NCBI GenBank assembly: GCA_023265785.1 | Contig: JAHFSL010000230.1 | Span: 1 to 5,089 of the forward strand | Direction of reading: 5' to 3' | DNA: 5,089 nucleotides | From: Candidatus Coatesiibacteriota bacterium | GTDB taxonomy: Bacteria; Oederibacteriota; CAKKQC01 | Shown: positions 1 through 5,089 of the stretch, one piece after another | Layout of the letters: each line of letters opens with the position of its first letter | How positions within the stretch are numbered: the first letter of the stretch is position 1 | Position numbers and translations under genes: made by a program | Notes under the pieces: generated by a model | Seen by the model: the letters and a program-made list of their open reading frames with translations, nothing else | What the model was told of the DNA's origin: nothing | The model's database searches: none

Positions 1-1395
1 CTGCCAATCATGCAGAATACCGTCGCGCTCGGGGCGCTGGTGTGGCTCACCGGCATGGACATCGAGAGGATTCTTGAGTTGGTCCGCCACGAGTGGCGCA
101 AGAAGGACGAAAAGATCCGGGAGAACAATGTCGGGGTGGTGAAGGCGGGCTACGAATACGCCAAGGCGCACTTCAAGCCCCAGGATATTTCCATGAAGGG
201 CGATGGCCAGGTCCGCCTCTTCCTGCAGGGGAACGAGGCGTTCGGCGCCGGCCTGATCGCCGGGGGCGTCAAGTTCTACTCCGCGTATCCCATGACGCCG
301 GCCACGGGCGTCATGATGTCGCTGATCAACGAGGCCCCCAAGCACGGGATGCTGGTCAAGCAGGCGGAAGACGAGATCGCGGTCATCAACATGGCGGTTG
401 GCGCCGCCCACATGGGTGTGCGGTCCGCGTGCGCCACCTCCGGTGGCGGGTTCGCGCTCATGGTGGAGGCCATTGGGCTGGCGGGCATGCTCGAGGAGCC
501 CGTCGTTGTCATCAATGTCCAGCGGGGCGGCCCTTCCACCGGCCTGCCCACGAAGACCGAGCAGGGCGACCTGGTCATGGCGCTGGGGGCCTCGCAGGGC
601 GACTTCCCCCGCGTCATTATTGCCCCGCTCACCACTGCGGACTGCTGTCTGCAGGCCCAGCGGGCGCTGAACATGGCCGAGAAGTGGCAGAACCCCATCA
701 TGATCCTCTCGGACCTGTACCTTTCGGAGCATTACGAGACGATTGACGCCCTTGACCTCGATTCCATCCCCATTGACCGCGGCAAGCTCCTGGACCCGGC
801 GGGCGTCAACGGCAAGAAGTACCTGCGCTACGAGGTGACCCCCGACGGCGTCTCGCCGCGCGCGGTGCCGGGCATGCCCGGCCGGATGTTCGTCTCGGCG
901 TCCGATGAGCACGACGAGGACGGCCATGTCATTTCCGATGTCCTGTGCGGCCTGCCGGAATCCGTCGCCATCCGGCGCAAGATGGTGGAAAAGCGCGGCC
1001 GCAAGAACGAGGGAATCCGGAGCGAGATGGGCCTGCCGGTCGCCGAGGGCCCCCGGGACGCCGACCTGACCCTGGTCGGCTGGGGCTCCACCTACAAGAT
1101 GCTGCAGGAAGTGGTCGGTCGGCTGAACGCCCAGGGGATCAGGGCGAACCTGCTCTCGTTCCGCGACATCTATCCCATGCGCGGCGAGGAGGTCGCAGCC
1201 GTGCTGAACGCCTGCAAGCGCCTGCTCCTGGTCGAGCAGAATTTCACCGCCCAATTCGGCCGGCTCCTGCGGGCCGAGACGGGTGTCCACATCACGGACA
1301 CCTGCCTCAAGTACGACGGAGAGCCGTTCGACCCGCACGAGATCGAGGATCGCGCCAAGGAGGTCATGGGACATGTTGCAGCTCGCCGTCTATAA
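1..1395 (+). CDS. korA: 2-oxoacid:ferredoxin oxidoreductase, fused gamma-alpha subunit (5' partial)
   Basis: This is the larger subunit of a two-subunit 2-oxoacid:ferredoxin oxidoreductase, a cytoplasmic enzyme that converts a 2-oxoacid plus CoA to acyl-CoA, CO2 and reduced ferredoxin, or the reverse. The frame is open to base 1, and the ATG at 10 is internal, so the 5' end is missing. Family members with a fused N-terminal gamma domain are usually about 560-620 aa; 464 codons are visible. Visible residues 1 to about 55 are the tail of the gamma domain, ending in a helix with AGYEYA. The alpha domain follows, with YPMTP at residues 96-100 (the family's YPITP motif) and QRGGPSTGLPT at 174-184, whose Arg is a known substrate contact in the family. 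A transketolase C-terminal-like domain lies near residues 345-440 and contains VEQNFTAQFGRLLR. The stop overlaps korB by 23 nt. The substrate (pyruvate, 2-oxoglutarate or branched 2-oxoacids) cannot be decided from sequence. The family call is firm; the Kor label is conventional. Confidence 0.88.
   Translation: MPIMQNTVALGALVWLTGMDIERILELVRHEWRKKDEKIRENNVGVVKAGYEYAKAHFKPQDISMKGDGQVRLFLQGNEAFGAGLIAGGVKFYSAYPMTPATGVMMSLINEAPKHGMLVKQAEDEIAVINMAVGAAHMGVRSACATSGGGFALMVEAIGLAGMLEEPVVVINVQRGGPSTGLPTKTEQGDLVMALGASQGDFPRVIIAPLTTADCCLQAQRALNMAEKWQNPIMILSDLYLSEHYETIDALDLDSIPIDRGKLLDPAGVNGKKYLRYEVTPDGVSPRAVPGMPGRMFVSASDEHDEDGHVISDVLCGLPESVAIRRKMVEKRGRKNEGIRSEMGLPVAEGPRDADLTLVGWGSTYKMLQEVVGRLNAQGIRANLLSFRDIYPMRGEEVAAVLNACKRLLLVEQNFTAQFGRLLRAETGVHITDTCLKYDGEPFDPHEIEDRAKEVMGHVAARRL
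1357..1363 (+). promoter_or_regulatory. Shine-Dalgarno for korB
   Basis: AAGGAGG lies inside the korA 3' end, nine bases before the ATG at 1373. It selects that ATG over the upstream in-frame ATG at 1283, which would add 30 residues with no family resemblance. The ATG at 1366 is closer to the site but is in the korA frame. Confidence 0.75.
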
Positions 1396-2239
1396 ATCCG
1401 AGACCCAGCCCGACTGGTGCCCGGGGTGCGGTGACTTCTCCGTCCTGGCGGGCATCCAGCAGGCCCTCGCGTCGCTGGACATCCAGCCGCACCAGGCCCT
1501 CATCGTCTCGGGCATCGGGTGCTCGTCCAATCTGCCGGGATTCATCAATACGTACGGCATGCACACCCTCCACGGGCGGTCCATCGCCGTGGCGGGCGGC
1601 GCCTGGTTCGCCAACCATGAGATGCCCGTCATCGCCTGCGGCGGCGACGGCGATGGGTACGGCATCGGCATCGGCCACTTCATCCATGCCATGCGCCGCA
1701 ACGCCAACCTGACCTATGTCGTGATGAACAACGGGATTTACGGCCTCACCACGGGCCAGGTTTCGCCGGCATCGCCGCTGGGCATGAAGACGAAGACCAC
1801 ACCGCTGGGCAGTATCGAACAGCCGATCAACCCCATCGCGCTGGCCATCAGCGCCGGGGCCACCTACATCGCGCGGGGATCCTCGCAGGACACCAAGGGC
1901 ATGGCGGCGCTGATCGCGGGAGGCATCAAGCACCGCGGGTTCGCCCTGATTGACTGCTTCTCGCCCTGCGTCACCTACAACAAGCTGCAGACCTACGAAT
2001 GGCTGCGCAAGTCCTGCTACAAGCTTGAGGATGAGAAGCATGACTTCACGAACCGCGCGAAGGCCTACGAGCGGGCGCACGAATGGGGCGACCGCATCCC
2101 GCTGGGCCTGTTCTACACCGACCCCTCCAAGCCGATGTTCGCCGACGAGGACGTCGTGCTGAAGGCGGGGCCGCTGACGAAAAAGCGCCTGGGCCTGACC
2201 CCCGAGGAAAAGCGGGCGCTCCAGGAGGGATTAAAGTGA
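1373..2239 (+). CDS. korB: 2-oxoacid:ferredoxin oxidoreductase, beta subunit
   Basis: This is the thiamine-diphosphate and iron-sulfur subunit that pairs with KorA. It has 288 aa from the ATG at 1373, a normal length for the family. WCPGCG at residues 15-20 supplies Cys16 and Cys19. GIGCSSN gives Cys50, and FSPC gives Cys199. These four match the [4Fe-4S] ligand set known from archaeal homologues. HGR at 67-69, GGDGDG at 90-95 and MNNGIYGLTTGQ at 118-129 form the ThDP/Mg2+-binding region. No ferredoxin-like domain is fused or encoded next to it, so an external ferredoxin is the likely electron partner. Residue 53 is Asn and residue 127 is Thr in regions linked to substrate choice in the Sulfolobus enzyme, where lysines are reported. 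This does not settle the substrate here. The gene overlaps korA by 23 nt and the skp start by 4 nt, suggesting coupled translation of both subunits. Confidence 0.9.
   Translation: MLQLAVYKSETQPDWCPGCGDFSVLAGIQQALASLDIQPHQALIVSGIGCSSNLPGFINTYGMHTLHGRSIAVAGGAWFANHEMPVIACGGDGDGYGIGIGHFIHAMRRNANLTYVVMNNGIYGLTTGQVSPASPLGMKTKTTPLGSIEQPINPIALAISAGATYIARGSSQDTKGMAALIAGGIKHRGFALIDCFSPCVTYNKLQTYEWLRKSCYKLEDEKHDFTNRAKAYERAHEWGDRIPLGLFYTDPSKPMFADEDVVLKAGPLTKKRLGLTPEEKRALQEGLK
2223..2229 (+). promoter_or_regulatory. Shine-Dalgarno deciding the skp start
   Basis: AGGAGGG lies in the last codons of korB, six bases before the GTG at 2236 and twelve before the ATG at 2242. The spacing favours GTG, which also gives a four-base GTGA overlap with the korB stop, a common coupled start-stop arrangement. 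The ATG remains possible and would shorten the protein by two residues. Confidence 0.65.
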
Positions 2240-2811
2240 GCATGCTTCGGGTCATTTCCCGCCGTGTGATGGTGGCCGGGCTGGCGGTGGCGGCGTCCGT
2301 GCCGGCCCTGTCGGGCCGTGCGTTCGCCCGCGACACGAAGGTGGGCGTCATTGATGTGCCGCGCCTCTTCGAGGAATTCGAGGGGTTCAAGGAGGCCAAG
2401 AAGGATCTGGAGACCCTCCGGAAGGATCGTGAGAAGGAAAACGAAAAGCGGGTCATGGATTTCCAGCGGCAGGTGGAGGAGTTCCAGCGCGGTGCGAAGC
2501 TGCTCTCCGAGGCCAAGCAGAAGGAAAAGGCCAACGACCTGAAGAAGAAGCAGCAGGACCTCCAGGAATGGCAGGGGAGCCAGAGCAAGGACCTCCAGGA
2601 GCGCGAGGAGGGCATGGTGAAGCGGCTGGAGGGCGATGTCCGCAAGTCCCTCGCGACCATCGGCCCCGACGGCGGGTTCGCCTTCGTCGTGCGCAAGGAC
2701 CTGTTCCTGTACGCGGACAAGGACGCGCAGGACCTGACCGATCAGGTGCTTGCCGCCATGCGCAAGATGGCCAAGGACAGCGCGACCAAGCCGAAAGCCG
2801 ACAAGAAGTAG
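2236..2811 (+). CDS. skp: Skp/OmpH-family periplasmic chaperone
   Basis: The product resembles Skp (OmpH), a trimeric periplasmic chaperone that holds unfolded outer-membrane proteins on their way to the Bam complex. It has 191 aa from the GTG at 2236, or 189 from the ATG at 2242; Skp is usually about 160-180. Residues 1-31 look like a signal peptide: SRR at 8-10, an Ala/Val/Gly-rich core at about 11-25, and likely cleavage after AFA at 29-31. The mature start KVGVIDVPRLFEEFEG fits the conserved first strand. Residues about 46-140 are a charged Glu/Lys/Gln helical stretch, predicted coiled coil, matching the Skp tentacles. The end, with FLYADKDAQDLTDQVL, matches the family's closing strand and helix. 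It finishes in a Lys-rich tail (residues 179-191). Skp sequences are poorly conserved, so the call rests on the architecture, these end motifs and the lpxD neighbour. bamA, the usual upstream neighbour, is replaced by korB. Confidence 0.85.
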   Translation: MSMLRVISRRVMVAGLAVAASVPALSGRAFARDTKVGVIDVPRLFEEFEGFKEAKKDLETLRKDREKENEKRVMDFQRQVEEFQRGAKLLSEAKQKEKANDLKKKQQDLQEWQGSQSKDLQEREEGMVKRLEGDVRKSLATIGPDGGFAFVVRKDLFLYADKDAQDLTDQVLAAMRKMAKDSATKPKADKK

Positions 2812-2825
2812 CGGGGGGCACCTCG

Positions 2826-3860
2826 ATGCCGACCCTGGGCGACCTGGCCGCGCTGGTCGGCGGAACCCTGCACGGGCCCGCATCCCTTGAGATCAACGGG
2901 GTCGGCCCGGTGGAGAGCGCGGGGCCCGGCCAGATCACCTTCGTGACGGACGAGCGCCGTCTGCCCGCCCTTGCCGCCAGCCGCGCCGCCGCCGTCCTCC
3001 TGTCCGACACGGCCGGGGCGGGCGGGCGGCCCGCAATCCGCCATCCCCGGCCCCTGGAGGCCCTGCCGGCCCTCCTGGGGGCCTTCGCGCCCGCGGCCCC
3101 ACCGCCGGCGGAGCCGGCGGACCGCACGGCCTGGGTCCACCCGACCGCGGTCCTGGGCCGAAATGTCCGGCTCGGGCCGCACGCCGTCGTGGACGCGGCC
3201 GCCCGGGTCGGTGATGAGGCCGAGCTGGGGCCGGGGGCCGTGGTCGGCTGGCAGGCCACGGTGGGTCGCGGAACGCGCGTGGGAGCGAACGCGGTCATCG
3301 GCGAGCGGTGCGTCCTGGGCGACCGCGTCCTGGTCCATCCGGGGGCCGTGATCGGGGCGGACGGGTTCGGGTTCGCCCCGTCGCCGACCGGCCCGGTCAA
3401 GATACCCCAGATCGGCCGCGTGGTCATCGGCGATGACGTCGAGATCGGTGCCAATGCCACGGTCGATCGGGGGACGGTCGGGGACACGGTCATCCGGCGC
3501 GGCGCCAAGGTGGATGACCAGGTCCACATCGGGCATAACTGCGACATCGGGGAGGGGACCGTCATCGCCGGACATTCCGGCATTTCCGGGAGCGTCACGC
3601 TGGGGCGTGGGGCGCGCATCGGCGGCGGCGTGGGGATCGCGGACCATGTCACCCTGGGCGACGGCGTGGAGGTCGGGGCGCGGTCGGGCGTGCACCGGGA
3701 TGCGCCCGCGGGGGCGCGGCTGTTCGGCTATCCCGCCCGCGATGCGGCCGAGGCCATCCGGCTCGCCGCCGAGGTGGCACGCCTGCCCCGGCTGGTGGAC
3801 CGGGTCCGCAAGCTGGAGGCGCGCCTGGCGGCCCTCGAGAAGAAGCCTCAAGGTGGCTGA
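2826..3860 (+). CDS. lpxD: UDP-3-O-(3-hydroxyacyl)glucosamine N-acyltransferase LpxD
   Basis: LpxD performs the third step of lipid A synthesis, moving a 3-hydroxyacyl chain from ACP to the 2-amino group of UDP-3-O-acyl-glucosamine in the cytoplasm. The protein has 344 aa, as expected. An N-terminal uridine-binding domain (residues 1 to about 88, with GQITFV at 35-40) is followed by a Pro/Ala-rich linker (88-98). A left-handed beta-helix of hexapeptide repeats spans about 104-290, including GADGFGF at 177-183 and ATVDRGTVGDT at 211-221. A short C-terminal helical part follows. His237 (in HIGHN) and His274 (in ADHVTLG) align with E. coli His239 and His276, with the same 37-residue spacing. At the E. 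coli Met290 acyl-ruler position this protein has Gly288. The start ATG at 2826 has only a G-rich weak ribosome site (2813-2818), 14 nt after the skp stop. It overlaps lpxC by 8 nt. Confidence 0.95.
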   Translation: MPTLGDLAALVGGTLHGPASLEINGVGPVESAGPGQITFVTDERRLPALAASRAAAVLLSDTAGAGGRPAIRHPRPLEALPALLGAFAPAAPPPAEPADRTAWVHPTAVLGRNVRLGPHAVVDAAARVGDEAELGPGAVVGWQATVGRGTRVGANAVIGERCVLGDRVLVHPGAVIGADGFGFAPSPTGPVKIPQIGRVVIGDDVEIGANATVDRGTVGDTVIRRGAKVDDQVHIGHNCDIGEGTVIAGHSGISGSVTLGRGARIGGGVGIADHVTLGDGVEVGARSGVHRDAPAGARLFGYPARDAAEAIRLAAEVARLPRLVDRVRKLEARLAALEKKPQGG

Positions 3861-4719
3861 CGCGCCGCGCCAGCGCACCCTGGCCGGGCGGACCCAGACC
3901 CTGCACGGAGTGGGGCTCCACGCCGGCCGCCCCTGCTCGGTCATCCTGGCGCCGGGCGCCCCGGGTGCCGGCCTCGTGTTCCAGCGGGCGGACGAGCCGG
4001 GCAGTCCCGACATCCCGGCCAACGCGGACCGCATCGTGCCGGCGGAGCGGTGCACGGCCCTGCGGTCCGGGACGGCCGAGGTGCGCACGGTCGAGCACCT
4101 GCTGGCGGCGTGCGTCCTCGCCGGCCTGGACAACGCCCTCCTGCTGGTGGAGGGTGGTGAGGTGCCGGCCGCGGACGGCAGTGCCGCCCCGTTCCTCGAG
4201 CTGATCGAGCACGTGGGGCTGGTCGAGCAGGACGCGCCACGGCGCGCGCGCCGCCTGGCCCAGACCGTCGCCCTGGAGGATCCGGCGGGCTGGACGATCC
4301 GCGCCGAATCGGCCCCGGGTCCCGCCTGGTCGTTCCGGTTCCGCGGCGGGGGCCGGCTGGACGGGACGGAGGCGGCCTTTGATCCCGCCCGGGACGATCC
4401 CCGGCTCGTGGCGACGGCCCGCACGTTCTGCTACGAGACCGAGATCACGGCACTGCGCGCCCGCGGCCTGGGGCAGGGCGGCACCGCGGAGAACGTCCTG
4501 GTGCTCCGGGCGGACGGTTCGGCCGTCAACGGCGAGCGGATGGCCGGCGAGGCCGTCCGCCACAAACTGCTGGACCTGATCGGCGATTGTGCGCTGGCCG
4601 GCCCTGCGCCGATGGCCCGCGTGACGGCGTCCGGCTCCGGCCACGCCGCGCATGCCCGCTTCGTGCGGGCGCTCGGACCGCATCTTGTCCGTGAGGAGGC
4701 CCCCCGTGCCCACGCTTGA
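3853..4719 (+). CDS. lpxC: UDP-3-O-acyl-N-acetylglucosamine deacetylase LpxC
   Basis: LpxC is the zinc-dependent deacetylase that commits UDP-3-O-acyl-GlcNAc to lipid A. I chose the GTG at 3853: it overlaps the lpxD stop by 8 nt, has a weak GAGAAGAAG upstream (3837-3845), and gives the family start with LHGVGLHAG at 17-25. The earlier ATG at 3433 would lie deep inside lpxD. The protein has 288 aa; E. coli LpxC has 305. Zinc ligands His82, His237 and Asp241 and catalytic Glu81 and His264 match E. coli His79, His238, Asp242, Glu78 and His265. PAADGSAAPF at 105-114 and ARTF at 189-192 are also canonical. In domain II the usual IDFxHP-like segment before ARTF is hard to find: residues 159-185 read through a Gly/Arg-rich patch to FDPARDDP. 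The C-terminal tail beyond the core is short. Retained active-site residues argue for a working enzyme. Confidence 0.95.
   Translation: MADAPRQRTLAGRTQTLHGVGLHAGRPCSVILAPGAPGAGLVFQRADEPGSPDIPANADRIVPAERCTALRSGTAEVRTVEHLLAACVLAGLDNALLLVEGGEVPAADGSAAPFLELIEHVGLVEQDAPRRARRLAQTVALEDPAGWTIRAESAPGPAWSFRFRGGGRLDGTEAAFDPARDDPRLVATARTFCYETEITALRARGLGQGGTAENVLVLRADGSAVNGERMAGEAVRHKLLDLIGDCALAGPAPMARVTASGSGHAAHARFVRALGPHLVREEAPRAHA
4694..4699 (+). promoter_or_regulatory. Shine-Dalgarno for fabZ
   Basis: AGGAGG lies within the lpxC 3' end, six bases before the GTG at 4706. It supports that non-ATG start and translational coupling of fabZ to lpxC. No in-frame ATG occurs between it and the conserved N-terminal motif IPHRDPFLLVD. 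Confidence 0.7.
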
Positions 4720-5089
4720 CCGCGACCAGATCAAGGCCCTGATTCCCCACCGGGACCCGTTCCTGCTGGTGGACCGCATCCTCGAACTGGACGGCGACAA
4801 GCGGGTGGTCGGGGAACTGGCCGTGCGCGGCGATGAGTTCTGGATCCCCGGACATTTCCCCGGCAGGCCGATCATGCCGGGAGTCCTGATCCTGGAGGCG
4901 CTGGCCCAGGCCGGCGGCATCCTGGTGTTCACGAGCAAGCCGCAATGGCGCGGTCAGGTCATGTTCTTTGCGGGGATCGACAACGCCCGGTTCCGCCGGC
5001 CGGTCCTCCCCGGGGATACCCTCCGGCTCGAGGTGACGTTCACGGGGGGCCGGCTCCGCATGGTCAAGATGCACGGCCAGGCCTTCGTC
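4706..5089 (+). CDS. fabZ: 3-hydroxyacyl-ACP dehydratase FabZ (3' partial)
   Basis: FabZ dehydrates (3R)-hydroxyacyl-ACP to trans-2-enoyl-ACP during fatty-acid elongation, so it draws on the same 3-hydroxyacyl-ACP pool as the lipid A acyltransferases. The frame runs from the GTG at 4706 to the window end without a stop, giving 128 codons. FabZ is normally about 140-150 aa, so roughly 15-20 residues are missing. IPHRDPFLLVDRI at 13-25 is the family N-terminus. The hot-dog-fold active-site segment HFPGRPIMPG at 50-59 gives catalytic His50, and ILEALAQ gives Glu64; the 14-residue spacing equals that of E. coli His54/Glu68. FFAGIDNARFRRPVLPGDTL in the second half is also typical. It overlaps lpxC by 14 nt in a different frame, so it is not an LpxC-FabZ fusion. 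The pairing of fabZ with lpxC supports a shared operon. Confidence 0.95.
   Translation, partial: MPTLDRDQIKALIPHRDPFLLVDRILELDGDKRVVGELAVRGDEFWIPGHFPGRPIMPGVLILEALAQAGGILVFTSKPQWRGQVMFFAGIDNARFRRPVLPGDTLRLEVTFTGGRLRMVKMHGQAFV

Noticed and set aside
867..882. A perfect 16-base palindrome, GCCGGGCATGCCCGGC, inside korA.
   Set aside because: It encodes the conserved PGMPG region of KorA, and such palindromes arise easily in GC-rich coding DNA. There is no T-run or nearby gene start.
1283..1372. An upstream ATG extension of korB.
   Set aside because: It would overlap korA by 113 nt and add a Ser/Thr/Arg-rich leader unlike the family. The ATG at 1373 has a good ribosome site and gives the expected N-terminus.
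1364..2080. A 238-codon - strand frame opposite korB.
   Set aside because: It is wholly antisense to a korB with complete Fe-S and ThDP motifs, and its translation resembles no family I know.
3102..3120. An inverted repeat with a 7-base stem and 5-base loop in lpxD, resembling a terminator stem.
   Set aside because: It encodes the Pro/Ala-rich LpxD linker, has no downstream T-run, and lies in the middle of an intact gene.
3433..3852. An ATG extension of lpxC into lpxD.
   Set aside because: The added 140 residues are an out-of-frame reading of the LpxD beta-helix. LpxC begins with the conserved LHGVGLH region right after the GTG at 3853.
2742..4424. A 560-codon open frame on the - strand across lpxD and lpxC.
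   Set aside because: It is antisense to two genes with intact catalytic motifs. High GC makes stop codons rare, and the translation is low-complexity Arg/Pro/Gly/Ala with no recognisable domain.
3649..4938. A 429-codon open frame on the - strand across lpxC and fabZ.
   Set aside because: It shows the same high-GC shadow pattern, is opposite conserved genes, and has no recognisable motif or ribosome site evidence.
1..5089. Possible tRNA, CRISPR, insertion-sequence or phage features.
   Set aside because: Protein-coding genes with family motifs fill the window almost completely. I saw no spaced repeats, terminal inverted repeats or transposase motifs.

Overview
This window is a compact, single-direction gene cluster on the + strand. 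It has five overlapping or nearly abutting genes, with no intergenic space longer than 14 bases. In order they are: the 3' part of a fused gamma-alpha subunit of 2-oxoacid:ferredoxin oxidoreductase (korA, 5' end outside the window), its beta subunit (korB), a Skp/OmpH-family periplasmic chaperone (skp), UDP-3-O-acylglucosamine N-acyltransferase (lpxD), UDP-3-O-acyl-GlcNAc deacetylase (lpxC), and a beta-hydroxyacyl-ACP dehydratase (fabZ, 3' end outside the window).

The junctions, with the starts chosen here, are: korA/korB overlap 23 nt, korB/skp overlap 4 nt, skp/lpxD gap 14 nt, lpxD/lpxC overlap 8 nt, and lpxC/fabZ overlap 14 nt. Shine-Dalgarno-like sequences for korB, skp and fabZ lie inside the preceding gene. 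I see no internal promoter or terminator, so one transcript with translational coupling is the simplest reading. No stretch is left without a gene.

The organism is a diderm bacterium that makes lipid A, since Skp, LpxD, LpxC and FabZ form the outer-membrane biogenesis set. It has a high-GC genome and a ferredoxin-linked, CoA-dependent oxidoreductase of a kind common in anaerobes and some aerobes. The order skp-lpxD-lpxC-fabZ differs from the proteobacterial bamA-skp-lpxD-fabZ-lpxA order. It recalls lineages where lpxC sits beside, or is fused to, fabZ, such as Bacteroidetes and related groups. A PVC, FCB or Hydrogenedentes-like uncultured lineage is my guess; the sequence alone does not fix it.

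Functionally, KorAB interconverts a 2-oxoacid and its acyl-CoA with ferredoxin. FabZ acts in fatty-acid elongation and competes with the lipid A pathway for 3-hydroxyacyl-ACP. LpxC and LpxD carry out the second and third lipid A steps. Skp escorts outer-membrane proteins. All key catalytic residues of the enzymes are present. I see no novel system. The points worth a second look are the placement of korAB at the head of a lipid A operon where bamA would usually be, a Gly at the LpxD acyl-ruler position, a twin-arginine motif in the Skp signal peptide, and a diverged motif in LpxC domain II.
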